Shown piece after piece: positions 8,209 to 17,742 of a DNA stretch of 64,000 nucleotides. Both the position numbers and the translations under genes were made by a program. This DNA comes from Pirellulales bacterium (GTDB lineage Bacteria > Planctomycetota > Planctomycetia > Pirellulales > JACPPG01). The DNA lies in contig DASYDW010000004.1 of assembly GCA_036499395.1 (NCBI GenBank), positions 1 to 64,000 of the forward strand. Direction: 5' to 3'. Below the pieces are notes generated by a model. It was not told the origin of the DNA. It worked only from the letters and a program-made list of their open reading frames with translations, and did no database searches. Each line of letters begins with the position of its first letter. Positions within the stretch are counted from its first letter, which is position 1.

Positions 8209-9628
8209 CCGTGCGCTCCTGTGCCGGGGAGCGTGGGTCGGCGGCGCCGGGAAGATCATGCGGTGAGACGGGCACGGTCCCCGGCGTTGTTTGTAACTTG
8301 CCAGCGGCTGCTAGTTGGGCCTCCAGACTTTCGACCATTTGCGGCGTCAGGAAGTGCTCGATGGAATCGGCATCGCGGTCGACGTGATCGGGTGCTATGT
8401 CCGCACCGGAGATCAAAAACATCTCCCACAAACGGTGCGCACGCACGAATCGCTCGGCCTGCGCTTGACCGGCGCTGGTTAGTCGGGCGCCTGCGGGCGT
8501 GTATTCGATCAGGCCGGCATTTTTTCCCCATCGCGCCAAACGGTGAACGCTCGCGGCCGTCCAGGAGCGCTCTTCGACGAGTTGCTGCCAGCCAATCGAC
8601 GGGCGGTCCGGCAGCGCCGATTCCGACAGCTCATACAGTGAGCGAAGCAGGTTCTCGCGGCCGATGCGGCTGCGGACTCCGACGATTCGCGCCAGGCGAG
8701 CGATTGCACCCCGTTGCGGCGCGAACAGCATCGAGATTACGAACAACGCGGTGCCGCAAAGCACGATCACCGGTCCGGTGGGCAGGTTACGCGTGTTATG
8801 CCCAAAGGCGAGTGGATCGAATCCCAAGAGCCCTTCCAACATGCCGGCTGAAATCAGGGTTCCCCCGATTCCAGAAGCCGCGCCGATCAAACCGGCGATC
8901 AGCAACATGGTCCCCAGCCGGTTTGTCCAAAAGCGCGCCGCGGCTCCCGGGATAATCAGCATCGCCGCCATCAACACGACGCCGACGGTCGGCAGGCCGA
9001 CGACCGTCACCAGGGCCAGCACGCCCATCATGGCCATATCGAGGGCTAGCGTCGGCCAGCCTTGCGCGCGAGCGAATCCAGGGTCGAAGCTGAAAACCTG
9101 AAACTCCTTGTACAACAGCGCGACCAATATCAGGCAGGCGGCCGAGACCACAGCTATGAACCACACGTCCTCGCGCGTCATGCCGGCCGCCTGGCCGTAG
9201 ATATAGGTCTGCAGGCCCGCCTTGCTGCTGGCGGTGGGGAGATTTTGAATGACACTCGATAGCACGACTCCCGCGCCAAAAAAAGTGCTCAATACGATGC
9301 CGATCGCGGCATCTTCCTTGGTGCGGGTGTAACGGCAGACGAGTGTCACCAAAGCAACGCCCATCAATCCAGTGACAAAGGCGCCGGACAGCATGAGGCT
9401 GAACTGCCAGTTTCCGGCTTCGGACGATGTACCGAAAAGCCGACGGGCGAGCGGCTGATATCCGATCAGCAGAAATGCCGCACACAATCCGGGTAGCGCC
9501 GCATGCGCGAGCAAGTCACCGACCAATGCCCGGCGGCGTAGCACAGCGAAGCTCCCGACGATCGCGGCAATGGCGCCCAGCAACGATGTGCCGAGCATGA
9601 CCAACAGCGTGTTCGAGAGTGCCATCAC
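8201..9628 (-). CDS. Metal ABC transporter permease fused to an MntR/DtxR-like C-terminal module (YtgC-YtgR-like)
   Basis: The first roughly 300 residues are an ABC-3 permease ([37 protein letters not shown]) with multiple membrane helices. From about residue 322 to 440 there is a second module with a winged helix ([27 protein letters not shown]) and an MntR-like dimerisation/metal helix ([18 protein letters not shown]). Relative to MntR, H77, E102 and H103 are kept, E99 is Asp, and D8/E11 are Asn/Arg. The architecture resembles chlamydial YtgCR, a permease whose repressor domain is released by cleavage. It sits between the ATPase gene (four-base overlap) and the second permease (eight-base overlap), so translation is probably coupled. 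Confidence 0.87.
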   Translation of the reverse strand: MMALSNTLLVMLGTSLLGAIAAIVGSFAVLRRRALVGDLLAHAALPGLCAAFLLIGYQPLARRLFGTSSEAGNWQFSLMLSGAFVTGLMGVALVTLVCRYTRTKEDAAIGIVLSTFFGAGVVLSSVIQNLPTASSKAGLQTYIYGQAAGMTREDVWFIAVVSAACLILVALLYKEFQVFSFDPGFARAQGWPTLALDMAMMGVLALVTVVGLPTVGVVLMAAMLIIPGAAARFWTNRLGTMLLIAGLIGAASGIGGTLISAGMLEGLLGFDPLAFGHNTRNLPTGPVIVLCGTALFVISMLFAPQRGAIARLARIVGVRSRIGRENLLRSLYELSESALPDRPSIGWQQLVEERSWTAASVHRLARWGKNAGLIEYTPAGARLTSAGQAQAERFVRAHRLWEMFLISGADIAPDHVDRDADSIEHFLTPQMVESLEAQLAAAGKLQTTPGTVPVSPHDLPGAADPRSPAQERTGG

Positions 9629-10461
9629 CGCGGCCGTTCTCCCAAGCGCACGGCCTCGGCGGCTTCGTCCAGGATCGTGAGGCGACCGCCATACGTCTGC
9701 TGCAGATTCTGCTTCGTAAAAGTCGTCGCTGTCGGGCCTGCCGCCACCAGACGCAAATTGAGCAGAATGACGAAGTCGAAGTAGTTGCGTACCGTTTGCA
9801 ACTCGTGGTGTACGACGAATACGGTCTTGCCGCTATTGCGCAACGTTTGCAAAAGCGCGACGATGGCCTGTTCGGTCGAGGCGTCCACGCCTGCAAAGGG
9901 CTCATCCATGAAATAGATCTGCGCATCTTGGGCAAGCGCTCGCGCCAAAAAGATGCGCTGTTGCTGTCCACCAGAAAGCTGTTGGATCTGACGATCCGCC
10001 AGGCCGGCCATGCCGACTTGATCCAGGCATTCCAGCGCGACGCGCCGTTCGGCGGCACCCGGTCGACGAAACCATCCCAATCGGCCATAGGTTCCCATCA
10101 TCACCACATCGAGCGCGGTTACGGGAAAGTCCCAGTCGACGGTTTCTCGTTGCGGTACGTATCCGACCAGATGACGCTGTTGGGCATAGGGACGTCCGTA
10201 GATGCGCACCTTCCCGCTTGCCAAAGGGGTCAGACCCAGCACGGCTTTGATGAACGTGCTTTTTCCTGCTCCATTGGGCCCAATGATGCCGATCAATTGT
10301 CCCTCAGGGGCGACCAGGTCAATGTCCCATAACACCGGTTTGCGGTGATAGGCGACCGTCATGTCATGCACTTCCAACGGTGGGACGGTGGACGCAGTGT
10401 CCGTCAGTGGCACATGAGCGATTCTGGGAGACGCGGCGTTTTCCTCGGCATCTCGTTTCAT
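9625..10461 (-). CDS. Metal ABC transporter ATP-binding protein (Mn/Zn/Fe importer)
   Basis: This 278-residue ATPase powers the importer. Walker A is GPNGAGKST, the ABC signature is LSGGQQQR, Walker B is IYFMDEP followed by FAGVD, and the switch His is in VVHHEL. The Q-loop segment [20 protein letters not shown] is characteristic of manganese/zinc-type importers. The ATG at 10461 overlaps the TGA of the upstream binding-protein gene (ATGA), so I chose it over an upstream ATG at 10596 that would lie deep inside that gene. The stop overlaps the first permease by four bases. All four genes form one tight operon. Confidence 0.93.
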   Translation of the reverse strand: MKRDAEENAASPRIAHVPLTDTASTVPPLEVHDMTVAYHRKPVLWDIDLVAPEGQLIGIIGPNGAGKSTFIKAVLGLTPLASGKVRIYGRPYAQQRHLVGYVPQRETVDWDFPVTALDVVMMGTYGRLGWFRRPGAAERRVALECLDQVGMAGLADRQIQQLSGGQQQRIFLARALAQDAQIYFMDEPFAGVDASTEQAIVALLQTLRNSGKTVFVVHHELQTVRNYFDFVILLNLRLVAAGPTATTFTKQNLQQTYGGRLTILDEAAEAVRLGERPR

Positions 10462-11390
10462 CGTAAGGCCCCGACGATCTGATCGACGTTGTATTGGATC
10501 ATGCCGATATAGCTTCCCTCGGGCGTTCCGGCCGGGCCCATGGCGTCCGAATACAACTCCCCTCCCAATGCCAACTCGTGGCCGGCCGCGTCGCATCCCT
10601 GAATCAGGCTGCGGATGTTTTTCGAAGGCACACTGGTTTCGATGAATACTGCTTTGACGTGGCGCGCGACGAGCATCTGTACCAACTCGTTGATGGCTCC
10701 TAAATCGGCCTCGTCGGCAGTGCTGATCCCTTGCAGGCCGTGTACTTCAACGTCGTAGGCGCGGCCGAAATAACCAAATGCGTCATGCGCCGTGACGAGC
10801 ACGCGCCGCTCGGCCGGGATTTCGGCCAGCCGGCGACGTATCTGCTGATCTAAGGCACGCAAATCGGCGATGTACGCATCGGCATGGCGGCGATAGTCGT
10901 CCGCATGGGCGGGATCGACCTCGATCAGTTTTCGCGCCGCGTAGTCCGCACAATCGGCCCACAAACCAACATCGAACCAAAGGTGCGGATCGTAGCTGGC
11001 AGCGAATTCCGGGGCCCGCCTGAGCCGGTCGGGTGAATATTCGCGGATCTCGTCACTGACGGCGAACGTGGGTTTGCGCTCCGAGAATTTCTCGAGCACG
11101 TCGGCCAATCGTCCTTCCAGGTGCAACCCGCTATAGAAAATGACCGTGGCCCGCTTCAGCAAGCGAATATCGCCCGGGGTCGCCTTATAGAGATGCGGAT
11201 CGACCCCTGGCCCCATCAAGGTGCGCACCTCGACATGCTCGCCGCCGAGGTGGGCGATCATATCTCCCACTTGGCCGGTGGTGCAGACGACGCGAATTCG
11301 CTGATCATCCGTTCCGAAGTCGGCAAAATCCGTACACCCGGAAGTTGCCAGCATGCACAGCGTGAGAACGACGATGATGAGACGCGTCAC
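10458..11390 (-). CDS. Metal ABC transporter substrate-binding lipoprotein (TroA/MntA/YtgA type)
   Basis: The protein starts with a lipoprotein signal ([11 protein letters not shown], Cys at about 19), so it is anchored on the outer face of the inner membrane or in the periplasm. It belongs to cluster A-1 metal-binding proteins: likely ligands are His in DPHLY, His in YDPHLWFD, Glu in FIETSVP and Asp in LYSDAMGP. The [15 protein letters not shown] ending is typical of Mn/Fe/Zn-binding members. The GTG start at 11390 has GGGAG a few bases upstream. It is the first gene of the importer operon, in the same order as chlamydial ytgA-B-C-D. The metal cannot be decided from sequence alone. Confidence 0.92.
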   Translation of the reverse strand: MTRLIIVVLTLCMLATSGCTDFADFGTDDQRIRVVCTTGQVGDMIAHLGGEHVEVRTLMGPGVDPHLYKATPGDIRLLKRATVIFYSGLHLEGRLADVLEKFSERKPTFAVSDEIREYSPDRLRRAPEFAASYDPHLWFDVGLWADCADYAARKLIEVDPAHADDYRRHADAYIADLRALDQQIRRRLAEIPAERRVLVTAHDAFGYFGRAYDVEVHGLQGISTADEADLGAINELVQMLVARHVKAVFIETSVPSKNIRSLIQGCDAAGHELALGGELYSDAMGPAGTPEGSYIGMIQYNVDQIVGALR

Positions 11391-11448
11391 AAAAGCTCCC
11401 TACGATTCGCACGATCGCTTGCATCGTGGACCATGGATTCGCCAGGGA

Positions 11449-11477
11449 ATTATGCGGTGAAGAACCGTTTTATTCAA
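11449..11477 (-). promoter_or_regulatory. Predicted sigma-70 promoter of the metal importer operon
   Basis: On the minus strand TTGAAT (11477-11472) and CATAAT (11454-11449) are separated by exactly 17 bases. This matches four of six -35 and five of six -10 consensus bases. Transcription would start near 11442, about 50 bases before the GTG of the binding-protein gene. Confidence 0.6.
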
Positions 11478-11493
11478 TGGGAGAAAAATAAAA

Positions 11494-11509
11494 TTTTGAT
11501 TAATCAAAA
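11494..11509. promoter_or_regulatory. 16-bp perfect palindrome, candidate operator of the metal importer operon
   Basis: TTTTGATTAATCAAAA is a perfect inverted repeat. It begins 17 bases upstream of the predicted -35 box. Its size and AT-rich centre fit a dimeric winged-helix regulator of the DtxR/MntR type, and two DtxR-like modules are encoded in the operon it precedes. The link between protein and site is inference. Confidence 0.5.
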
Positions 11510-11795
11510 AATGAATTCGGGCGGAGTCGACTTTCCTTGTCCTGCGGAAGGATCGCATTTCCTCTGGTATGCCGGTTGTCCGGGGTGGCGACGGGTAAGT
11601 GCCGAGTGCGATCAGCAACGAGCCGATGATGCTATTTGTCGCGGGCTGGAATTTCGTAGATGATCAGGCGCAGTGCATCAAGAGCGATACCAACGAGTTG
11701 CGAGAATTTGACCGGTCTGCGATCCAGGGATACGATGTCTGGAGCGGGCGGGTGTTGTGCGATCCTGGAAGTCGAACGCCGCAGGGGCTAGCCCC

Positions 11796-12362
11796 ATGTT
11801 GGGACTGACCTATTTCAAGCGTTTCCGGATGGAGATTGATCTCGACCGGGACCTGCCTGCGCCTGAAGTGGCGTTGGGATATCGACTCGTTCCCTGGCGC
11901 AGCGATCTGCTGTCGGCCCATGCCGAGGCGAAGTTTCTAAGCTTCCGCAACGGCATCGACGCCAACGTCTTTCCCTGCCTGGGTGAGCATGACGGCTGTC
12001 AGCGGCTAATGCGCGAAATCAGCTTGAAGGATGGATTTCTTCCCGGCGCGACGTGGCTCGCGGCCACCGATGGATTTGATCAACCGCTGGAGTATTGCGG
12101 AACGATCCAAGGGATTCGCGACCGATCGGGCCTGGGGGCGATTCAGAATCTTGGCATCACACCGGAGCATCGCAGCCAGGGACTCGGGCGAGCGTTAATG
12201 CTGGCCGCTCTGGCCGGATTTCGCGCGGCGGGACTGAGGCGCGCGTATCTCGAAGTGACGGCGCAAAACGATGGTGCGATTCGGCTCTACCGGCGCATCG
12301 GATTTCACAAGGCGCGGACCGTCTATAAAGCCGTCGAAAGCCCGTCGGTCGGCGCGCGATAG
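11796..12362 (+). CDS. GNAT-family N-acetyltransferase
   Basis: This 188-residue protein carries the GNAT acetyl-CoA-binding motif A: IQNLGITPEHRSQGLGRALM (R-x-x-G-x-G), followed by the motif B region (YLEVTAQNDGAIRLYRRIGF). The N-terminal LTYFKRFRMEIDL is a lead-in I associate with a planctomycete subgroup. The acceptor substrate is unknown; small-molecule amines or protein N-termini are both possible. I chose ATG 11796 because the protein pattern begins there; an in-frame ATG at 11757 would add 13 unpatterned residues. The GGGG of the palindrome GGGGCTAGCCCC directly precedes the ATG. The gene is divergent from the metal importer operon and appears monocistronic. Confidence 0.85.
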   Translation: MLGLTYFKRFRMEIDLDRDLPAPEVALGYRLVPWRSDLLSAHAEAKFLSFRNGIDANVFPCLGEHDGCQRLMREISLKDGFLPGATWLAATDGFDQPLEYCGTIQGIRDRSGLGAIQNLGITPEHRSQGLGRALMLAALAGFRAAGLRRAYLEVTAQNDGAIRLYRRIGFHKARTVYKAVESPSVGAR

Positions 12363-12538
12363 TTCGTCAGCGCGCGCGGGGCCAGTACGGTTGCCATTCT
12401 CGTTGGGTACGGCTAGGCTCTAGCTTCTTGCTGGGGATTTCGAGGGCTCTACCGCTCGCTGCATTTTTATTTGCGGTCGGCGTATTCACTTCACTCGGAC
12501 GGCCGGGCGCGCAAGCGTCATTGACGGAGAAATAGCGC

Positions 12539-13783
12539 GTGAGCGAGCCGATACTGACGCACACCCTGAAAAACGGACTGGTTCTGCTCGGCGAGCCGAT
12601 GGAGGGGGTCGAGTCGGCCGCCTTTTCGATACGTGTACCCGCCGGGACGGCCTATGAACCGGAAGAGTACGCCGGCCTGAGTACCATGAGCTGCGAACTG
12701 GCATTGCGCGGGGCTGGCGACCGCGACAGCCGGCAGTTCGTCACGGATCTGGATAATTTGGGCGTCGAACGTGATGCCAATGTGTCCGACGCCCATACCG
12801 GATTCAGCGGCGCGACGCTCGCGCGCAATCTTTTTCCGGCGCTTTCGATCTATGCGGACGTGCTGCGACGGCCTCGACTACCGGCCGATCAGGTCTCGGC
12901 TTCGCGGGCCGTGGTGCTGCATGAACTGAGTTCGATCGAAGATGACCCGGCGCAGAAGGTGATGCTCGAATTACGGCGACGCCACTTCCCTTCGCCCTGG
13001 GGGCGCCCCAGCCAAGGGCGTGAAGAATCGGTCGAGGCGATCGAGTTGACGCAGATCAAAGAGCACGTCAAGCGCCACTATCGCCCCAATGGAGCGATCA
13101 TCAGTGTGGCCGGCCGGTTCGACTGGAACGCCGTTCGCGACCATATCGCCGGGCTTTACGAAGATTGGTCCGAGCAGCCAGCCACGGAGCCCACGCTCGG
13201 TAAATCCGGCACACGGATCGAACACTTGGAGCAGGAATCGAATCAAACGCAAATCGGTATCGCGTACAGCAGCGTCCCTTACCGCGACCCTGATTACTTT
13301 CAGGCCTGGGGGTCGGTGGGCGTGCTGTCCGGCGGCATGAGTTGCCGGCTGTTCACCGAGGTTCGCGAGAAGCGAGGTTTGTGCTACAGCGTTTATGCTT
13401 CGCACCAGTCGCTGCGCGATCGGGCCGCCGTGCTTTGTTATGCCGGCACGAGCGCCGAGCGCGCCCAGGAAACGCTAGACGTCACGCTCGGGGAATTGAT
13501 CCGGCTGAGTAAGGGAATCGAGACCGAAGAGTTGTCCCGGTTGAAGGCGCGCATCAAAAGCGGGCTGGTTATGCAGCAGGAATCGACCTCGGCACGCAGC
13601 GCCGCGATCGCCCGCGATTGGTACTACCTGGGCCGGGTGCGGACACTCGACGAGGTGGCGGCCCTGGTCGATGGCTTATCGCGAGACAGCATCAACGCCT
13701 TCTTGTCAGAGCATCCGCCGCAGGATTTCACGATCGTTACGCTGGGACCAAAACCCCTGGAGGTGCCCGTTGGAGTTTCGTGA
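12539..13783 (+). CDS. M16-family peptidase-like subunit without the zinc motif
   Basis: The 414-residue protein has the two-lobed M16 fold pattern but lacks HxxEH: the equivalent segment is LSTMSCELALRGAG. It does keep the C-lobe Arg/Tyr substrate-binding motif (FTEVREKRGLCYSVYA). In heterodimeric bacterial M16 peptidases one partner gives the zinc site and the other the Arg/Tyr pair, and this gene fits the second role. The GTG start at 12539 follows GGAG at 12526-12529. The next gene begins inside its last codons, which supports co-translation and complex formation. No signal peptide is seen, so the enzyme is probably cytoplasmic. Confidence 0.9.
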   Translation: MSEPILTHTLKNGLVLLGEPMEGVESAAFSIRVPAGTAYEPEEYAGLSTMSCELALRGAGDRDSRQFVTDLDNLGVERDANVSDAHTGFSGATLARNLFPALSIYADVLRRPRLPADQVSASRAVVLHELSSIEDDPAQKVMLELRRRHFPSPWGRPSQGREESVEAIELTQIKEHVKRHYRPNGAIISVAGRFDWNAVRDHIAGLYEDWSEQPATEPTLGKSGTRIEHLEQESNQTQIGIAYSSVPYRDPDYFQAWGSVGVLSGGMSCRLFTEVREKRGLCYSVYASHQSLRDRAAVLCYAGTSAERAQETLDVTLGELIRLSKGIETEELSRLKARIKSGLVMQQESTSARSAAIARDWYYLGRVRTLDEVAALVDGLSRDSINAFLSEHPPQDFTIVTLGPKPLEVPVGVS

Positions 13784-15008
13784 GCATGTGCTGCCCAATG
13801 GATTGGAAGTGGTCGCTGAGTGCAACGATCGCGCGCACTCGCTGGCGCTGGGCTTCTTCGTGAAGACCGGCGCGCGCGACGAATCGGCCGACGTGGCCGG
13901 TGTCAGCCACTTTCTGGAACACATGTTGTTCAAAGGAACGGCGCGCCGCTCGGCCGATGACGTCAACCGTGAATTCGACGAGATGGGGGCCCACTACAAT
14001 GCCTTTACTAGCGAAGAGAAGACGGTTTACTACGCTGCGGTATTGCCAGAATTTCAAGGGCAGGCGCTCGAGCTGTTGGCCGACATCATGCGGCCCGCCT
14101 TGCGCGAAGCGGACTTTACCACCGAAAAGCAGGTCATCCTGGAAGAGATCCAGATGTACCAGGATCAGCCGCCGTTCGGCATGGACGATCGATGCAAGGC
14201 AATTCATTTCGGCGATCATCCGCTTGGGCATAGCGTGCTGGGGACGCTCGAGAGCGTCGGCCAGTTGCCCGTGACCGCGATGCGCGAGTATTTCACGAAG
14301 CGGTATTGCCCGACGAACATTGCGCTCGTCGCCTCGGGACGGGTGGACTTCGACGCGCTGGTGAAATCGGCAGAACAGAGCTGCGGCGCTTGGGAACGTG
14401 CTACCGCCCCGCGCAATATTGCCCCGGCCGGGGCAAAGTGTGTTTTCGAACGCGTGGTCAAGGATGGCGTGACTCAGCAATACGTTATTCAACTTGCCAA
14501 TGGCCCAAGTGCTACACAGAAAGAACGATTCGCCGCCAAGCTGCTGGCCACGATCCTGGGGGACGATTCCGGGAGTCGATTGTTCTGGACGTTGGTCGAC
14601 CCTGGCCTGGCCGAACATGCCAGCATTGGCCATTACGACTATCAGGGCACCGGCATGTACATGACCTATTTAAGCTGCGCGCCCGACGGCGCCACGGAAA
14701 ACCTGCAGACGGTGCTCGACATGTACCGGGAAGTCGAAAAGCACGGTGTCACCGAGCAAGAGCTCGATCAGGCCAAAAGCAAAATCAACTCGCGCGTTGT
14801 TCTCTCCAGTGAGCGTCCCCGCGGCCGATTGTTCAACGTCGGCGCCAATTGGATGCATCGGCACGAATACCGCTCGGTGCGTGACGATCTCGCCACGGTC
14901 GACGCGGTGACCACGGACGAAATCGCCGCGGTGCTCAAGCAGTTTCCGCTGACGAAGAGCACAACCGTGACGGTGGGACCGGCCGCTGACGTGGCTCAGC
15001 CGCAGTAG
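13770..15008 (+). CDS. M16-family zinc metallopeptidase, catalytic subunit
   Basis: The inverted zinc motif HFLEH is present in VSHFLEHMLFKGTARRS, and the downstream acidic ligand lies in TEKQVILEEI. The C-lobe lacks the Arg/Tyr motif held by the neighbour, so the two subunits look complementary. I place the start at TTG 13770 because a strong GGAGG sits at 13759-13763 with a six-base spacer and the family pattern (EFREHVLPNGLEVV) begins at once; an ATG at 13671 would lie 114 bases inside the upstream gene. The overlap with the upstream gene is 14 bases. Relatives degrade small peptides or processed signal sequences. Confidence 0.92.
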   Translation: MEFREHVLPNGLEVVAECNDRAHSLALGFFVKTGARDESADVAGVSHFLEHMLFKGTARRSADDVNREFDEMGAHYNAFTSEEKTVYYAAVLPEFQGQALELLADIMRPALREADFTTEKQVILEEIQMYQDQPPFGMDDRCKAIHFGDHPLGHSVLGTLESVGQLPVTAMREYFTKRYCPTNIALVASGRVDFDALVKSAEQSCGAWERATAPRNIAPAGAKCVFERVVKDGVTQQYVIQLANGPSATQKERFAAKLLATILGDDSGSRLFWTLVDPGLAEHASIGHYDYQGTGMYMTYLSCAPDGATENLQTVLDMYREVEKHGVTEQELDQAKSKINSRVVLSSERPRGRLFNVGANWMHRHEYRSVRDDLATVDAVTTDEIAAVLKQFPLTKSTTVTVGPAADVAQPQ

Positions 15009-15114
15009 CACGCGCGATCGCTTTGCGGAGAGATTGATTGCGTTGCTTCTCCGCCCGGCAGAGATGATCGGCCGGGCTATCTTGTGACGTACCTGACGAG
15101 CGAGAATTCGAAGT

Positions 15115-16047
15115 ATGCCGGCACGCCCTTTGAGCAAGATCAGTTCTGAGTGGTGGGACTACACGACGCTCGACCGCGAAATTCTTGACGATGCCGCGCG
15201 GCTTTCGGCCGAAGATTTGCTCGCCCTGAGTCGGCCCGGTTTTACCGTTCGTTTTTACGACACGCTCGAAGACTTTTATTTGGCCGAGGCGCTGGAATAC
15301 ATCACCAGTTGGCGCGCCGCAACCGAAAGCCAGCCCGCCGGTATTTGCGGTCCAATCGGGCCGACCGAACAGTTACCGCTCGTGGCACGGCTGGTGAATG
15401 AATTGGAACTCGATCTGCGGCATGCGCACTTCTGGGGCATGGACGAATGGGTTGTCGACGGACGTGCCGCGCCGCTGGAGTTTCCCCTCTCGTTTGCGCG
15501 GGCCGATATGGAACTGTGTTTCGATCGCATTCGTCCCGAGTTGCGGATGCCGCGCGAGAATCTGCACTTTCCCACCGAACGGCCCGAGGAATACGTCGCA
15601 AGTTTCGGCCAGGCGCGGTGCCTGGTCATGCAGGGGGGCCAAGGCGAGGTCAAGCACTGGGCTTTCAACGATCCGCCGAGGCGTGATGGCGCCTACCTTG
15701 ACCAGCCGCCAACGCCTGAAGAATATCGAAAACTGTCGACGCGCATCGTCGAACTACACCCGATGACGATCATTCAAAACGCGCGCACATCCGGCGGCGG
15801 CGTCGTGACCAACGTACCGACGCATGCTATTACGGTTGGCCCCGCCGAGACGTGGCGTTCCGAGAAAGTCTCGATCTGGCATGCCGGCTGCCACGACAAT
15901 CCGTTTGGTCAAAGGCTGACGACGTTGATGATTTCGAAGCGTGTGCCGGACTCTGCTGTGCCGATGTCGCTGCTGGCCGATCATCCGCAGGTGCAGTTCA
16001 ATTTCTATCGGCCCGGCATCGGCAGCTGCGGCGCCGAGATGCACTAG
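15115..16047 (+). CDS. NagB-like (glucosamine-6-phosphate deaminase family) protein with altered active site
   Basis: The 310-residue protein has the NagB/6-phosphogluconolactonase fold pattern: FWGMDEWV matches the FNMDEYV segment with catalytic Asp72, and [12 protein letters not shown] matches GNDGHIAFNEP. In the latter His143 is kept, but Asp141 is Val and Glu148 is Asp, so ring-opening chemistry may differ. C-terminal [13 protein letters not shown] also fits the family. It may act on a different amino sugar or related sugar phosphate. It is followed after 51 bases by an SDR gene and then a PIG-L deacetylase gene, a context that suggests amino-sugar metabolism. Confidence in the fold is good, in the substrate low. 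Confidence 0.78.
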   Translation: MPARPLSKISSEWWDYTTLDREILDDAARLSAEDLLALSRPGFTVRFYDTLEDFYLAEALEYITSWRAATESQPAGICGPIGPTEQLPLVARLVNELELDLRHAHFWGMDEWVVDGRAAPLEFPLSFARADMELCFDRIRPELRMPRENLHFPTERPEEYVASFGQARCLVMQGGQGEVKHWAFNDPPRRDGAYLDQPPTPEEYRKLSTRIVELHPMTIIQNARTSGGGVVTNVPTHAITVGPAETWRSEKVSIWHAGCHDNPFGQRLTTLMISKRVPDSAVPMSLLADHPQVQFNFYRPGIGSCGAEMH

Positions 16048-16098
16048 CAATCAGGCCACGGCGATTTGTTGCGCCAATCCTTTGCAAAGGGCGACCGC

Positions 16099-16881
16099 AT
16101 GAATGTGCAGGGCAAAGTCGCGATTGTCACCGGCGCGGGGGGCGTTGGATCGGGCCGGGCCTACGCACGGCGACTGGCGCGCGACGGCGCAGCGGTTGTG
16201 GTCTGCGACGTCGACGAACCTGGGGTCCGGGAAACCGTGCGACTGATTGAAGCCGCGGGGGGGATCGCTCAGTTCTGCCAGGCGGATATTGGCCGGCGCG
16301 ACGAAGTGCAGTCGCTTGTGGATTTTGCCGTCGCCAGCTTCGGCGGGGTCGACATCCTGGTGAACAACGCCTCGCCGGCGTATCACGCCAGCGAACCACT
16401 GGACTGGTGGTTCGAACCAATCGAGATCGATCTGCTGGGGGCGATGGCCGTGATGCGATCCTGCATTCCGATCATGCGCCGGCGCGGCGGCGGGGCAATC
16501 GTCAACATCGGTTCGACGTCTGCGCTCGGCCACGGTCACAAGCACTCGAAATCACCGGCCTACGACGTCGCCAAGGCCGGGATGACTCGCCTGACCACCA
16601 CGTTGGGCTGGTTGCGTGAAAGCGATAATATACGCGTCAATTGCCTGGTGCCAGATTGGATCGCGGTGCCGGAGGTGTTGGAGTATTGGAACGCGCTGAC
16701 TCCCGTGCAGCGAGCAGAACAAGGCGTGCCCGACGTGCTAACTTCGCTCGACGAAGTAGCCGACGCGCTCATGGGACTGATTACCGATGAACAATTAGCC
16801 GGCCGGGTCATGGTTTGGTGGAGCGGGCAGCGGCGAGGGTTGATTCCCGAGGGCGATCCCGGCTATGCGCGATTGGAATAA
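16099..16881 (+). CDS. Short-chain dehydrogenase/reductase (SDR)
   Basis: This 260-residue enzyme has the nucleotide-binding motif [13 protein letters not shown], the NNA motif (ILVNNASPA), the catalytic Ser in NIGSTSALG and the catalytic YDVAK. Asp in VVCDVDEPG at the end of beta-2 suggests NAD(H) preference. It probably oxidises or reduces a sugar- or alcohol-type substrate made or used by the flanking genes. I chose ATG 16099, where the [12 protein letters not shown] start of the fold begins; an earlier ATG at 16066 adds 11 residues. The deacetylase gene follows after ten bases. Confidence 0.9.
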   Translation: MNVQGKVAIVTGAGGVGSGRAYARRLARDGAAVVVCDVDEPGVRETVRLIEAAGGIAQFCQADIGRRDEVQSLVDFAVASFGGVDILVNNASPAYHASEPLDWWFEPIEIDLLGAMAVMRSCIPIMRRRGGGAIVNIGSTSALGHGHKHSKSPAYDVAKAGMTRLTTTLGWLRESDNIRVNCLVPDWIAVPEVLEYWNALTPVQRAEQGVPDVLTSLDEVADALMGLITDEQLAGRVMVWWSGQRRGLIPEGDPGYARLE

Positions 16882-16891
16882 GGATTCTGGC

Positions 16892-17671
16892 ATGACTCGA
16901 CGAGCTTTCGCGATTGCTGCGCACCCAGACGACATCGAGTTCGTCATGGCCGGCACACTTTTGCATTTGCGCGAGGCTGGATATGAGCTGCATTACATGA
17001 ATGTCGCCAACGGCTGTTGCGGTTCGAGCATGACCGACGCCCTGACCACGGCGCGCATTCGTCGCGACGAGGCCATGCGAGCCTGTCAGATCATCGGGGC
17101 GGTGTTTCACGAGAGCCTGACGAACGACTTGGAGATCTTTTACGATCGGCCGACGCTCGGACGGCTGGCGGCTATCCTGCGCGAAGTGTCGCCTGAAATC
17201 GTTCTGACACACTCGCCGGCCGATTATATGGAGGATCATACGAACGCCTGTCGGTTGGCGGTGACGGCGGCGTTCGCTCGCGGGATGCCCAACTTTGCCG
17301 TCGATCCCCCGACATCGACAACGGATCAACCGGTGACGGTGTATCACGCCCAGCCCCATGGCAATCGGGATGGGCTCGGGCAGCCGGTACATCCGGAGAT
17401 TTTCGTCGACATCGGCGCGCAACTGGAAACGAAAGGCCAGATGCTCGCCGCGCACGCCAGCCAGAAGCAGTGGCTCGACGAAAGCCAAGGACTCGATTCG
17501 TATATCGCGTCGATGCGCGAACTATGCCGCGATGTGGGCCGGCTATCCGGCCAATTCGAATTCGCCGAGGGGTGGCGGCGGCACAGCCATCTTGGCTTCT
17601 GCGCCGCGGATGCAGATCCGCTGGTTGCCGCATTACGCCCCGCATGCGTTAAGGCCGAGCCGCGGAGTTGA
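16892..17671 (+). CDS. PIG-L/LmbE-family N-deacetylase
   Basis: The zinc motif AHPDDIEF near the N-terminus and a downstream His in EDHTNACRL are the signature of LmbE/PIG-L deacetylases, which remove acetyl groups from N-acetylglucosamine-type sugars or conjugates. Length (259 residues) is normal. ATG 16892 has AAGGA at 16880-16884 with a seven-base spacer. It lies ten bases after the SDR stop, so NagB-like, SDR and deacetylase are probably one transcript: a plausible path would deacetylate an amino sugar and process its ring form. The actual substrate is not evident. Confidence 0.9.
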   Translation: MTRRAFAIAAHPDDIEFVMAGTLLHLREAGYELHYMNVANGCCGSSMTDALTTARIRRDEAMRACQIIGAVFHESLTNDLEIFYDRPTLGRLAAILREVSPEIVLTHSPADYMEDHTNACRLAVTAAFARGMPNFAVDPPTSTTDQPVTVYHAQPHGNRDGLGQPVHPEIFVDIGAQLETKGQMLAAHASQKQWLDESQGLDSYIASMRELCRDVGRLSGQFEFAEGWRRHSHLGFCAADADPLVAALRPACVKAEPRS

Positions 17672-17742
17672 ATCGGGAGCCGACTTATCCCGGTTTGATG
17701 CGAATCTCCACGGGGGGGCGTTCAGGTGGGGCGCGCGAACTC

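Larger units (their letters stand above)
11391..11795. other. Divergent regulatory region between metal importer and acetyltransferase genes
   Basis: These 405 bases separate genes reading in opposite directions. The half next to the importer is AT-rich and holds a good promoter and a 16-bp palindrome, listed separately. The other half has an open frame but no recognisable protein. Just before the acetyltransferase start is the palindrome GGGGCTAGCCCC (11784-11795), which may hide the ribosome-binding site. Confidence 0.5.

Noticed and set aside
8209-8259. ATG start of the second metal permease at 8259
   Set aside because: The added 17 residues are Pro/His/Arg-rich, overlap the upstream gene by 59 bases and have no Shine-Dalgarno; the GTG at 8208 with an eight-base overlap fits better, though this is not certain.
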